A DNA stretch of 64,000 nucleotides from Lucifuga dentata (lineage: Eukaryota > Chordata > Actinopteri > Ophidiiformes > Bythitidae). The position numbers were made by a program, and so were the translations under genes. Below, piece after piece: positions 36,341-49,630 of the stretch. The stretch is taken from positions 30,286 to 94,285 of the forward strand of contig VXCM01000825.1 in NCBI GenBank assembly GCA_014773175.1, written 5' to 3'. Every line of letters begins with the position of its first letter. The first letter of the stretch is position 1. The notes beneath the pieces were generated by a model. The model ran no database searches and was not told the origin of the DNA. It saw nothing but the letters and a program-made list of their open reading frames with translations.

Positions 36341-37185
36341 TTATACATCAAATTTGTACATCTGAAAATTAATCTGGTTGTTTCTGTTCTAAAGCATCTA
36401 AAATGTCATTGTCTCTAAATCTTTGTCATCACATTGATCATAATGATACACAGAGACACAGATAAACACATAACAATCAGATATCTGTATTTATGCATAA
36501 AGAGAATAATCACACTTCTATTTTTATTTAATTCCAGTTCCACAAAAGGAAACGAGGGAGTACTAATCGCTGTCCTTTTAGGTGTTTTTTGGTGGACAAT
36601 TGTGCACTTAGACATGAAAAAAACTGTAATGGGTGATGCCTTGGGCTTATACAGGCACTCCACATCCATCTACTCACAACAGCACCAGCAAGATCTAAGC
36701 TCAAGTGCTTTTACCCCTTGGTGGTTCTAGTCACTGAGGTAGTAAGACTCAAGAAATTGCAAAAAAATCAATTATTGAATAGTATCTAGTAATCAATTGC
36801 TAGTACTTAATTTCTATATATCACTAAGCTACAATAGCATAATGTAGCTGCTAAATGTACTTCATTTTCAGTTCTGTCAGTTTTTGCACTAACTGATGTT
36901 CTGCTATTCTTCATCCCGAAGCTCTTTGGCATTCCTCCAGAAAGCTCATATTTTGGACTGGCTTTTATTGTAAGAAGAGAAACACAGTCCTGAACAGAGA
37001 GATGACAACCGCTAGCACTTCCCATAACGATAGCTAAAATCCAGCCGGATATGACCATAATCCACCAGCAGTGCCAGCGTATATGGAAGATGCAGAGATG
37101 TGCCTCTCCATCTTGGTGGATCCATCTGTCAGTCTACGGCGGCACTTTGCTACTTCCTCTGGCATATTTGACAGCCCCACGCTTC
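36341..37185. other. Non-coding DNA, nothing recognised
   Basis: Overlapping opposite-strand frames at 36415-36730 and 36807-37058 show no recognisable domain. Confidence 0.5.
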
Positions 37186-37189
37186 AGCT

Positions 37190-37350
37190 CGATTAGAAAA
37201 TTATACAAATGTAAGGGTGGAAAGGTGTAATTGAAGATGGCAAAGGGCTGATTGGGAGACATTTAAATGATTATTCTCCACTGTTGAAAATGGAGGGCGT
37301 GTCGCAGAGGCCACAGAGAGAAACACTTTGAAATGATTACTGCTCCTGAC
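37190..37350. other. Possible conserved non-coding element (weak)
   Basis: Repeat-free block with GGCAAAGGGCTGATTGGGAG, ATTTAAATGATTATTCTCC and GTGTAATTGAAG, which look like clustered transcription-factor sites. No coding frame with splice context. Confidence 0.2.
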
Positions 37351-37425
37351 AGGTGGATGACAAGTCTCTCTCTCTTTCTCCCCCAGTCTCTTTCTCATTT
37401 TCTTTTCTCCTTCTTCTACTCATGC

Positions 37426-37449
37426 ATGTATGTATGTATGTATGTATGC
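37426..37449. repeat. (ATGT)n tetranucleotide repeat
   Basis: About six TATG units flanked by CATG variants. Confidence 0.9.
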
Positions 37450-37559
37450 ATGTGCTTGTGCATGCTGCATAAAGACTTTAGTGTTATTATGTGTATTTAT
37501 GTACTGCATGGACAGCTGTATGGGTATTAATGAGGAAGTTTGAGTGTGTAAGTGACATG

Positions 37560-40510
37560 ACCGGTGGGCATGTGTATAAACCCTGCAGTTTCTTACTCAG
37601 AGTGGATTTACATCAGGTGCAATACAGCACTGCCACATGACAGCATCTAATGGAGACACCTTTTAATGAAAACGCTAATTTAAGAAATATCACACGATGC
37701 TCTGAAATATAAATTAGATGAAGATGTAAAAGCTGAGGGAAGATGTGGTCTGACAAAAGAATGTCCTCTCATATTTAGTTGTATTCATTACTGAGTTGAG
37801 CCTAATGAGGTGTCTCAAATAAAGTTTATTTCTGTCTTTTAAATTATTATTTTTTTACAAGAGCAGAATGTGAACCATACAGATACAATTTAATATGACA
37901 CCTGTATGGTTAAAATTAAATTATGTATACATTTTGCAGCTTATAGCCAAGGGAAAGAACTACTTTGTACAATTAATACATTAATCTTGGATTTTGTTCA
38001 CCTGCTTACCCATTCTATAGGTGTGAGTGCATGTGTGTGTGTGTGTGTGTGTGTACACAATTTTCCTCAGCTTGTATTCTACTCATTTACAGTCAGCCAC
38101 TGTTGGCCAATGTATACAAAATCAAAAAATCAGCGTTTCACAGTGACTCTGTATAAATGTCTTAGCATATATTCTGATCTGCCAATATTTGGATCTGGGC
38201 TAAATTACACCTGCTGGTAGTCCATTCTAGCATACATATGGTATTACATGTTCTGTCTTTCACTTCATTTTTTATTCTTGTGCTTTGTAAAGGTAGGATT
38301 CTTCTGTTCATTGACTTATTGAAATTTTGCACCAGGTTATGATTTGGTTATGATTTCCATGATATGGCAGGAGAACAGAATATGTCATAACGAAACAACT
38401 CACATATCCCTTTTTCCCCTGACATAGTCAGAAGTTTTCTATCTATGTGGTCTGAGTCTGAGTTGCGTTCTGTCATGTTAAATGCAGTTGACAGATGAGC
38501 CAGGCAACACCCTAAACCTCTGGCCTGAGACTTTGTTTTCCCAGGGCACCAAAGCGCTGTACTCCCTATAAGCTGTAAGATTGTGGTTATTTTTCTGTAC
38601 CCTCCCATGTCACACATTTGACATAAGTGAGCATAATGTTTTTTTGTCGTCATAATATCAAAGGGTGTCACAGTCATTATATAATTTCACCCATTGTCAC
38701 GCTCACTTCAAATAGTGATCAAAGAATTTTGAAATACACTACATTCAACGAATAAGCAAGAAAAGGATTTGACATTTTTTCATATCTCATATTGATTTAT
38801 AAACCTGTCAAACACCATTGTCTGCTAATTCATAATCACAATCAACACATCAAATGTCTTCAAATTCTTCACTAAAAGTAGAGTTCTTGCATGACCACCA
38901 TAATAGCTGGGTTTTTTTTTTTCTTTTTTTTTTTTTGCCACAGTATGGCAACTCAGGTCTAGCAATATCTTTACAAAAATAAATTTTCATATTTAGACCC
39001 AGGTACTATCAGATTTTAAACCCAGGTTTGAATTGGTTCTATAAGACCTGGGTCAGCTGAACCTTTCCCACCCATACAAATCTTTAGTTCAAGCAACAAC
39101 ACCTCCATAGCAAAGACCGGTTGAGTTAGGAAACTAGAAAACAACTGTGAGATTTGTTAATGATAGCAGTGATTCAGAAATCGGTTTTCTTTTTCTTAAT
39201 AAAAGTACAAAAAATCATGTTATCTGCAAAAAATAAATATATCTTTCACAAACACCTTCAAATACTGACAAGACTGAACTCCATCACACACTGGTGAGAA
39301 AAACAAAGTCACTGTAGAAAACTTGTACAAATGAATTAGACGTAATCATGAAAAATACCGCTAAATGCAGAAATCTCCCTCCCATCAACACATACTTCCT
39401 GACCACCCAGCTGGTATACACTACACTGATAAAGTCTGTCTGTCTCTCAATAATTGTGAAACTGTAATATCTCATTGGTTGTAACTCTCCATCTTGCTTA
39501 AAACACAACTTGACATGGGACTGAAACGAATGAGAATTTCCATTTGTTTCAGGGTTTTTTTTTTCATGTGGTCAGTATTTATTGGCACATGGTAAAGGGC
39601 TTCACCATATGTACCTATAGTACACAAAAGTACTGGCCAACCATGATAATGCATACCCATGCATAACCACACATGAATACAGTGTAATGTTAGTAGTATA
39701 CATATGTACCAAAGCACATTCCATGAGATAAATGGACTGCTAAACCGTTCCCCAAACACTACTGCATCTCCTTTCATAATCTATGCCTTACTGCGGATGT
39801 TTATAGACTGTTAAGAAAATGGATGATATAGTATACAGAGATGCTCTCTGTAGCTCTGTGTATTGACATGACAAACATATCTGGTAATAGCAGAGCGTGT
39901 AATGCTCTGATTCAACAAGCTAAGGAACAGCTCCATATGCATTGATACTAAATATAGCCTTACATTGAAAATTATACTAATAGCCAATTTCTTGCTTGGC
40001 ATGCTTTCAAAGGCAGTCAAGATCATATACTGAGTTAATGTGGCCTAATGTGGCATTATTGAATGTGGTATGTACAGTATTTAAGTCGGGTTTGGATGGC
40101 ATCACAAGTTCATCACTGTATCAGTTCCTGTTGGTTTTCAAGTCCAAACATTTGCTTTGAGGTTTAGACAGGGGTGAAAACATTCAAAGAGGAGAAAATG
40201 AGAGTTTAACCCTGGAGATTTAATTGAATGGCGCGGGTGCACTGTTTTCTGCATCAGTGATTAAAACTTAAGGCATGAATATTAATCAAGAACGCATGTT
40301 TGATACTGGAATATTGGTCCAATCGACTTGTGGAAGCATATACGATTTAGTTAATCAAGAAGTCATGCCGTTTTCACCCATTCTTGCTCTTTTGTTAAAT
40401 ATCTTTGACGTTCCCCTAAATTGTAGATATGGGGCTGACATTTCAATTGGACTGCCAGATACTTTAAAGACAGTGCCTTGGGCTGTAGTTTGACTATACA
40501 AGGGGAAATC
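37560..40510. other. A/T-rich non-coding DNA with a short inverted repeat at 38996-39054
   Basis: A GT run lies at about 38033-38054 and T tracts at 38912-38936. GACCCAGGT (38996-39004) and ACCTGGGTC (39046-39054) are perfect inverted copies around AAACCCAGGTTT. Minus-strand frames at 38348-39777 are without recognisable domains. Confidence 0.5.
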
Positions 40511-40582
40511 GAGAAGAGAAGAGAAGAGAAGAGTAGAGAAGAGAAGAGAAGAGAAGAGAAGAGAAGAGAAGAGAAGAGAAGA
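40511..40582. repeat. (GAAGA)n pentanucleotide microsatellite
   Basis: About fourteen GAGAA/GAAGA units with one GTAGA interruption near 40531. The strand is homopurine apart from that interruption. Confidence 0.95.
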
Positions 40583-42500
40583 ATGCACCCTATTACATCA
40601 AATCTGCAGCGCTTTTGTTAATATGTACCATTAAACCAGACTTACAAAAGCATCCCTATGTTGTAAATATATGGGTATTTATTATATGTCTTCATAAAGA
40701 GGCTAAGTAACAGAATACATAAATGAGCTCTTAATGTATTTCCATACAGCAAGTTTAATGTATACTGAATATGGTTACACAAAAAGAGCCCTCCAAACTA
40801 ATTTTCACTCAAGCCCCTGGAAATGGAAAGAGAGGGAGATTTCTGTGGGAGTTAAGGGGAACATAGAGCAGTGAGTGCAAGACGAAGTGCTTTATTTGTT
40901 ACCATGGCCACCTGAAAATGCTTTGTGTTTTTCTCCAATGCTAGACAGAATGAACAGACATGGAAGTAAAAGACATATCAGATTGTTATTTGATTTTGTT
41001 AAAGATTACAGGAGTATTTTCGTTCATGTCTATTCTTTAGATTAAATTTTGTATCTCAGAATACTTTATCAGCATTTAATTCATGCTCGCTCCTCCTCAC
41101 TTCAAGCATAAGGTGATGCACAGTGTGTGATATATATTCTGAATGTCCAATAGTAGTCACATTACTCACATTTATTTCCTTTACAACTGTCCTTCAGGAA
41201 AAAAATGTCAGACTGAACATACAGAAGGAACAGTGTGGGATAAAGAGTTAGCCATGGCACCAGTCATAATCCACCCTTCAAACGAGCCAGATGGAGAGGG
41301 TAAGGTTTCAGTCAAAATATTGTTCTTGGATTGGTGTGTACTCCCTCTCTCTTTCTCTCGCTCTCAGTCTCTTTATGCCCTTGTCTCACTCAGTCTTTCT
41401 CTTTGTACACCCCAGCTCTCTCTGTAACTCTCCTCCTATGTCTTTTATCAGATCCTGTCACAGGGGGCCTCTTATAAAACCAACATAGCTGATCAGGATC
41501 GAGCTCCACAGGAGGGGTTCAGTCAAGCCTAGTTAATCTAGGGTGGCTCGGGCTGGGTTAAGACCTGGGCTTGCATTTATCAAGCAAATGAGATTTGGAG
41601 CACTGGTTGAACTCCAAAGCAAAGGTAACGCTTCAAATCGACTGATTCTCAATGAAAAAGTTGCTTGAAGGCACCTGAGCAGTGGTCCTAAATCAGCAGG
41701 CTTACTCTGAGACGCTCAATAAACATACAGCCCCTGGGTTTGTGTCTGGACTGGCGGGGCTGTGGGGCAGAAAGGTATGTGCTTAGTGGTGATTGTGCAC
41801 TGCGGCCTCCCCTCATTCTCTGAGGTTGAACACACACAGAGCGACCTTGTGTGGAGCTGAGGGCTGGGCAGACATGCTGAAGTCAGCTCACGCCACGCAG
41901 TGCACTGAATTCAGAAGAAAAGTTCCTTCTGGGTTATACACACACCCAAATATTCACAAAAAAGTGTTACCTCGCGTCACTATTTTCAAAGAAATTGAGT
42001 AAAAACACAAGTTGTACTTTATCATCAGCCCCAAGCCTGACGTTAGGGTTACACCAAACTACTGTGGAGATGTTATAAAAGCACTCATAAATCCACCCAG
42101 AGTTACATAAACCTGTCATTGGGTTCATTATTATAATTACTTTAATTTTCTGTTGATGATTTAATGATAAAGCAACAGAAAAAAGAGAGAAAATAAAACA
42201 GTGAAATGAGTTTTCAGAAGAGACGCCACACTGTGTTTCCTGTTAGGTGCCCGTCACCTTTCAGCTGACAGAACGTGGTGTGTTTCACCACTGGCATGGC
42301 CCACAGTGCTCCACAGCCTGGACACACAGCCGCACCCTCAGGGGCACTAGTACGCACAAAAACATACATAGGCGCACACACACATACACACATTTCACTT
42401 GAAGTCCCTACTTAGTGAATGTGTAATGACACGCGGGTCCACAGATAGATAGGTATGTGAGTACATGCATGCAACTCCTTACTCACCATACATATACATG

Positions 42501-42501
<1 letters not shown>
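40583..42501. other. Non-coding DNA with a GC-balanced stretch at 41540-41990
   Basis: The stretch 41540-41990 is repeat-poor and less A/T-rich but shows no splice-flanked frame. A pyrimidine-rich patch lies at 41340-41430. Nothing else recognised. Confidence 0.45.

Positions 42502-42547
<46 letters not shown>
42502..42547. repeat. (CA)n microsatellite
   Basis: Pure CA run of about 46 bp. A short GT run follows at about 42697-42712. Confidence 0.95.
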
Positions 42548-42548
<1 letters not shown>

Positions 42549-43777
42549 AAACACCCATGCTTTAGCCCTCTCACTTTTGGTAGAGCCAGACAAAAAGATG
42601 CCCTTTTAACATGTCCCTGCTGGCAAGACTGTGTATTCAGACAATTCTTTAGCCAAAACACACAAGGCAGTGCACAAATAAAGCCCAAACTTTGATGTGT
42701 GTGTGTGTGTGTTGGTGTGAGTGTGTACACAAATAGTTAGTAGTGAGTTGGCCTTGTGAAATACAGACCATCACAGCACGGATTCCTGTTAGAGGGGCAC
42801 TGTCCAAGAAGATACCATGATCTATATACTGATTCCCTCCCTCATCTAGGGATGTCATAATTAAATGAACTCCCACTATCCATCAACCAACCCTCAACCC
42901 CCCACCTTAAAAGATGAATTCCTGTCTGTGAGATCAGGCTATGCAGACACTGATTCCTCATCGTGTTGGAGCACAGGTAACTGTAGTGACAAAAATCTCC
43001 AAAAATAAAGAGATTAGTTGATTATCTATGCCCAGAAACATGTAAACAATACAACCAGATCAATACAAAAGATATTTCACCATCAGGAGAGGGTGACTAC
43101 CTATCATCAAGGGAACACCCCTGTTTTATTCTCTCACATGGTGGATTTCCTCTTTGGGATATATTCTGGGAAAATGCCAATCTATATTCCACTCATCTTT
43201 CTTTTACAAAATCCTTATATCATTAGCAAATTGGATGATTTAAAAGGGATATACAAAATGGTGATTTAGCTGGATCATTCGGTGTCATTATCTATATTAG
43301 ATTTTGGAATTGCATACAAAACTCTGACTGGAAAATACCTTGATAAAAATGCAATTACCTCCGTGCCACCCCCACAAAAGTCTGCTAATGTGAAAAGAGT
43401 CACAGTTGATATGCAATTTAATCTTGTTGATGCTTACAATCAGTGTTGAAATAGTGAATGTATCATTTAGAAGGGAAAATGACTTACAGACAGGATGCCA
43501 GCTGCTTTCCAAAACTTCAAACTTTGGATTGAAATGTATGATTTTTATCGTTAATGAAAAATCTACATTTCCTGAGCAACATGGTTCCTTAAAAACAACA
43601 CTGTGGCTGGATTTCTGTCATAGGCATACTTAGTTAAGTGAATTTAAATGACTAAATTATAGGTGTATACCACAGCACTTGGTATTTTGCTGTTTGACAA
43701 GATTTTATCAGTTCCTGCTAATCTCTTCCCTTGGATAATTCCTTTATGATTCAAATAGATCTCACTGATGCCGGCTA
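42548..43777. other. A/T-rich non-coding DNA, nothing recognised
   Basis: Frames at 43018-43269 and 43406-43633 have no recognisable domain. No RNA gene. Confidence 0.5.
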
Positions 43778-43855
43778 TTAAAGGGATAATATAGTCTGTA
43801 ATATAGGCTGGTGCAAAAATAAGGCAAAATATAGAAATTTTGCCCCACCAGTAAA
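43778..43855. repeat. Possible single terminus of another TTAA-type element, with a hairpin
   Basis: TTAAAGGGATAATATAGTCT at 43778 begins with the TTAAAGG signature of T2/Kolobok-type MITEs. Downstream, GGCAAAAT (43823-43830) pairs with ATTTTGCC (43837-43844), and CTGGTG (43808-43813) with CACCAG (43846-43851), forming a nested hairpin. I could not find the opposite terminus, which may lie in or beyond the N gap, or be lost. Confidence 0.3.
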
Positions 43856-44041
43856 AAGTAACCCATCAAAAAAACAAACACGTCACTAATGAGCAGAGTA
43901 TCATCTGTACAGTTTCAAGTTGGGGATGTGTGAAGGGGGAGAAAGAGGAAGGGGGTCTTTTTTTGCCACCCTGTAAAGATGGCAGCATTCTTTGGGGGGC
44001 AATAATCCAGGGCATCTATGCCGGTGCTGACAAAGGTCTGG

Positions 44042-44042
<1 letters not shown>

Positions 44043-44095
<53 letters not shown>
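44043..44095. repeat. (GT)n microsatellite abutting an assembly gap
   Basis: About 53 bp of pure GT running directly into the run of N. Confidence 0.95.
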
Positions 44096-44182
44096 NNNNN
44101 NNNNNNNNNNNNNNNNNNNNNNNNNNNNNNNNNNNNNNNNNNNNNNNNNNNNNNNNNNNNNNNNNNNNNNNNNNNNNNNNNN
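44096..44182. other. Assembly gap of 87 N
   Basis: The only multi-base gap in the window. It begins inside the GT repeat and is followed by GGGGGGTGGGTG. Open frames crossing it are meaningless. Confidence 0.99.
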
Positions 44183-46370
44183 GGGGGGTGGGTGAAAAAA
44201 AAAACTAGACCCGGTTTCAGATCAGACAGAGACCGGGAGCAAACACACAACCCAAATCGGGGGTTTCTATTCAAAGCCAGCTGGTCTGGCTTGATCACTT
44301 GCAGGACATTTCTTATAGAATATTTTATTTTTCTGTTTTTTCTTTGTAACTATTACAACTCTCTCTCTTTTCTGATTTTTTTTTTTTTACTGATTGAGCT
44401 GGGCCTCAGTTGGTGGTAACTTCCTGGGGAAGCAGAGAAACGGCACGGGTGAGTTTTCACCATACACCTATTCACTTCCTTTTTTCCTGATCTCTCGGTC
44501 TCTCATTCTGACTGTGGAAAACCTGGTTCTGTCAGGGTCAGGATTTAAACCATATGCTGCCTAGTGGGCCATGCCGTGTTTAAAAACAGATTAATCCATA
44601 ATTTTGATATCTGGCCCTTGCCTCTCATTCTGGATTTTTGGCTTTGAAATTACTGTTAAAGTGTCGTTGGCTAATTGTCTCATTATCGGGTTGCTGTACT
44701 TCATGAATGATGTCTTTGTCATGAAGCCCAAAAAGAAATGGATATACTAGTGTGAGCAGGGCCAGTTGATACAGTTAATTGATGTTTACTTTGAGTTTTC
44801 CTTGTACTGGACAGAGTTGAAAGTCAACAGACAAGCTTTAACCATGCTGAAGGAGGAGCTAAGTCCCAGCTGTTGCCAATCACCTCTGGAGCACTTAGGG
44901 AATAGCTGATTGGGGCTCCTGGAACCGTGTGTGTTTTAGTTTTAAGCGTCTACGTTTTTATTTCTCCGAGGCATGACAAATGGTTTGAGTTGCTAAAGTG
45001 GAACGTTATATCGTGTTGTTTCTCTGTTTCTAATTCTTCACAGTCAGTTTAGGTTACTGGTACTTTTAAGGGTAATTGCTTAGAACATCTCATTGCACAA
45101 TCTGGAGTTATCAGTGAGAGAAAAGAGTGGAGATTTAACATGCTGTTTGCTTTAGAAATGGCGTATTCCCTCAAGGTAGCTACCTAAGTGGCAAACACAC
45201 ACTTCAGCAGCAATATGTGTCATCCAGTTTGGTTTTTAAGTGAGACATGTGGGGCAAAATGTGATACAAAGAGAAGAAATTGTCATATTAAATAAACAGA
45301 CTGTGGTTTGAGCTCAACCAACTAGTTTCTCAAAACTCATAATGGGTAGAAGAAAGGGTCTCCAATAGAAGGCTCAGATCCCAAAACAACCAGGGGAGAT
45401 TTTGTACTGAAATAAAGGCTTGATTTTTGGACATTTTCCTTCAGTATTTGATGTAATTGTAGTTCTTGGAATCAATGTGAAACAAAGTAATATTATTCCT
45501 GAATTTGATATTGAGCAAAAATAGCCTTCTTTTATTATTTTTTTTAATCCCATATCTTTTTTTTTAATAAATCACACTTTTTAATTTTTTTTCTTTCTTT
45601 TTTTTTTTTTTTTTTTTACAGAGCATGACAGGTTTTCATGTGCAATCATGTTGCTTATTTCATAGCTGAGGAGAGTTACTGTCCTCTTACCATTAACCCC
45701 AAGAGACAGGACCTGAGAAACTTTGACCCAGTTTACAGGAACTGCTCGGTCTGCACTTATTAGCTTTTCTGCCCCTGAATTCCATTGCTTTGATGGTTAA
45801 CAGAGTTGAGGAAACGTGTTGTTTTCTCTCTCCGTAGGGTGGCGAGAGCTCTTACACAGTTGCTTCTCTGCCTTTGAAACTCACCTCATCCTGTCATTGC
45901 ACTCCAGTATAGCTAGATTGTTGCTACATTATACTTTGTGTTTGTTTTGGATGTTTGTGCAGAAAAGATGGAACTCACTGAACTGTATTAGTATATACAA
46001 TCATGCATGATTAGTACTGGCTTATTGCTGGATGCTAGATGTAGATTTGTACTTGTTTATTTTATAATAGCTGCTGACAGAATGCTTGGCAGTGGTTGCC
46101 ATGGTTATTTTGACGGTACCACTAAACCAGATGCTCAAGATATGTTACTGTAGAAATTTCATTTCATTTTTAAAACAAATTATCACTGAACCAAGATGTA
46201 ATCCACATATGGAAGTACTTTTGATTGCAATGGCATGGAAAGGACAAGTTTCTTTGTCCCAGTGTAATGGCTTAGAATAACAGCATAGTAATTTTGCTCT
46301 TATTTTTCCTTTTCATTCTCTTCTATCCTATTTATTATTTCATTTTGGAAGATTTCCAGCCACAGTCTGG
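44183..46370. other. Non-coding DNA with T-rich tracts
   Basis: A long T tract at about 45583-45617 ends TTTACAG and so mimics a 3' splice site, but no open exon with a donor follows. The 64-codon frame at 45816-46010 follows a CTCTCTCCGTAG string but has no recognisable domain. Confidence 0.45.
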
Positions 46371-46379
46371 CCTCCTGTA

Positions 46380-46640
46380 TGAAAAATCTTTCCATCTACC
46401 CCCTCTGAGCACAGTCGAGGCCAGCAAACAGTATGAAGCTTCACCGCCGCTATAGAGCGCCGGTGCACCGGGGCCGCCTAAATCTACAAAACACGAGTGC
46501 TGGCGCGAGGCAGTGCTTTTGATCTGCAGCTAATCTCAGTTGCCTGTCTCCCCTCTGATCATGTCTGAATAAGAATGAGTCGGGGGTGATCCTGGAGGCA
46601 CAAAGAGCTTTAGATGCTGCTGCTCCTCTCCTCAGTTCTA
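46380..46640. other. GC-richer island with a 12-bp palindrome, possible regulatory element
   Basis: Contains CCGCCGC, GGGGCCGCC, GGCGCGAGG and the perfect palindrome CCGGTGCACCGG (46460-46471), followed by a repeat-free block with GATCTGCAGCTAATCTCAG. It is the only strongly CpG-retaining patch between 30 and 53 kb. No open exon is visible. Confidence 0.28.
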
Positions 46641-49630
46641 TCGTGTAGTGTGGGCCTGGTCGCTAGGCCTCACTATCACACATCAGAGCTGGGGTTCCTG
46701 CATTTAGATGCACATTATATTTCTCTCCGTTAGAGTTTCTTCACATTGAGATGTTATCAGCTGCTTGTTGAGAGTGTGGGAGAAGTTGCATAGTGGTGCT
46801 GAGTGATCTTTAATTGTCAAGGGAGTTGGCTGAGGTCATCTGCTGCAGGAGGGACTTCTGCTGTGTAATGGTTACTATGCAAACTGGAAAAAGTGATGAA
46901 TTCTGGCTTTTCTGCTATAGCTGATTGCATTGCACTATTCAGATGAGAACCTGTTACTATCAGTAAAATGATGATTGATCAAATCTCTGTGACGTGAAAT
47001 AAAATATTGTTCAGATATCACTGGTAAGAGTTAGCAGGCATCAATGGCCATTGACTTAAAGTATTTCATATACAAGTATTTCATGCCCAAGTAAAATTAA
47101 TCAAAACATGATCAAAACATATTCAGTACAGAACAGTTTTATACTGTATAAACATGTATCAAAAATTACCTTTTGGCTAATTTAGGTTTACAATGTAATA
47201 TAGTGGTACTTTCATCTTTGATCATGGAACTTGGGGGGATGTGGTATCTTTTCCATTCCTTAACTCTAATAGTGTGTCAGACAGCTTTTGCACCACTTCA
47301 GGAAACACTGGTGGGCACCACTTGAAGGGAGACAGAGAAATATAACATTGGCATCTCCCCTTTATGGGCATAATTAGAAAATGGGCAGCAAGAAACAATG
47401 AAATAACTGTGCCTGTGCTGGAGCAGCTTGCAGGGAATTACTTTCCAACCATTCAAAAGGAGGAAAAATCATTAGCAGTAAGTGAGTTTTTTTCCCCCCT
47501 CACATGAAGGAATCTAGTAGAGACAAAGAGAACTTTGAGCCTCTGATATACAGACAGACGACAGTGTCACAATTACTTTTCAGAATGCTATAGCATAGAG
47601 AAAAGATGGAAATGAAAAGACAGGGAGAGGACGTGCCAGTGTCAGAGATGAGATTAAAAGGAACAAATTTGAAATAAACCGTTGAAATGTTTGTGTGAGG
47701 GTTATTGATGATGAATATTTAATCTCTGTTAAATAAACAATTTCCTTCAATGAATAGATGAATCATAGTTCCTGTAAATGAATATATTACATTATCTACC
47801 AAGTTGGAAATATGAAGGGTTAAATGTTATTGCTGAATTTTGTATGTCCAGTTGACACGTGGTAAAACTGCTTCATTTTGTGCCAAGAAGGATGTAGAGC
47901 TCCCCTACAGGCAGCACATGTAATTACACGTGTTCTAATCCACCTACAAAGCACATTGAGCTGATCGTATATAGTGGGTTTGGGGACTCATGAAGACCTT
48001 ATACACAAAGTAACATAAATGACATACCAGTAAATGACATGAATGCAGTCGCGACAGCTTCCTCAAGCCATATACTTGCAAATGTATATCTAGTTGCCAC
48101 ACTAGTGTAGTAACATGTTAAAGTTGACTATAGTTCTTTCTCTTAGCAGTTTAAATATTATTTAGGTGGTTCTGCTAAGAAAAATAATTATCAATCATTA
48201 AGTTAAGGCAATATTGTCTCATATTTTATTTTAACTTGATTCATATAGGAGGAAAATATATACATTCAAGATTCCCAACTACCAGATCAATAATCATTTG
48301 AATAATTTGACTCAGTGTATGTCATGTACTTTAACTATAAAAAGTTCCATATATTCAGCACAAAAATTGATATGAATTTGTGTGCATGTGTGTGACCTCA
48401 TGCATCTGTATTGATGATAGTATCACAAAGTGAAGCAACAGGTCTGATCATCAGCCACCCAGCAGTCAGCTCAGTCACAGGACCATGGGGCTTTTCCTAT
48501 GATGTAACTGGAGCATCAGGCAGAACAAAGGGAGAGCTTGTTGTTCAGCTTGTGCCTCATCCATAATGCATAAAAGGTGTACAGACAGAATACTGTTGGT
48601 TAAACACGACACATGCAAATCAGCAATGCTGTCTTTCGCTTGGCGCTCCTCAGTAAGGGGTCGTTATGTAGCCATTAAAGTGTCACAAGCCTTCTGACTT
48701 TGTTATTTTTGTATTTAAGTCTGTTTTGTATGATTTTATCCAATAGGTGCTGTTCTGAAACTGACCTGTAAGGACAAGCAAGTATTAGGAAATAGTTCTG
48801 TGAATTTCTTCCTGGCCAAGTAGAGCTAACGGCCAAACCTCATAGAAAAATGGTCTTATTGAAATGAACGCTCTCTGCGGTTTCACTGAAAAATGAGTCA
48901 TACCATTATGGAACCGAGACAGAACTTTTCTTTTTTGATTAAATTTTCAAACTGTGAAAAGCTAAGATAAAATTGAGATGTTCTATAAAGATGCTTTTAA
49001 ATCTTTATACAATGACAGGAAGAAAAAAAGAAAAGAGAAAACTGTTTTTATTTTCATCTCAAGTGTTAGACTGTACCTACTAAACTGTCATTCAAATATT
49101 GGCTGAAAATAATTACACAGTAATATAATATGTTATGAAAGTAAATACCTCAAGGTGCTCACACACATATATGGCCTTTACTGTAAACACTTTAAACATA
49201 TTGTATAAATATAATATCTGCAAGCTAAATTTAGGTAGAGGAATGTTGCTTTTATATTGCAAGGAAAGCTCATTTGAATGTACAAATAAATATCGCCAGA
49301 ATCATGAATTTCATCTTTTATTTAACAATATTGGGATAATTCAGTTAATTAAAAAATGATTTTCTCACCTTTGCATCTGTAATTATACTGTATAGTTGTA
49401 CAATCCTACGACTATAATTACTGATGATATTACCCTCTGATTTCCATTATAAACCTTATTAATAATGAGCTCCAGATCATGTGTAATATTATGCTTTGGA
49501 TGACTTACTCAAAGACCAAATGCAGATCAGCAGGTCTCTCATTTCTCCTACAAAGACAGGATGGCTTCAACAAATTCCCTAAAATCAGAAACCCAGATCA
49601 GGCTGTTCAAGACCTGCGCTATATGCCTAA
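46641..49630. other. Mostly A/T-rich non-coding DNA; possible enhancer-like block at 47850-47990
   Basis: Within 47850-47990, CACATG (47915-47920), TAATTA (47921-47926) and CACGTG (47927-47932) lie directly end to end: two E-box cores around a homeodomain core. The rest shows no coding or repeat feature I can name. Confidence 0.4.

Noticed and set aside
36735..36746. TGAGGTAGTAAG, identical to the first 12 bases of a let-7/miR-98-type microRNA
   Set aside because: The match stops after 12 bases and the downstream sequence cannot form the required hairpin.
43915..44419. Frames crossing the run of N
   Set aside because: The translation is mostly X and dinucleotide-repeat residues.
45583..45622. 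Long T tract ending TTTACAG that looks like a 3' splice site
   Set aside because: No open frame followed by a donor. T tracts of this type recur as simple repeats throughout the window.
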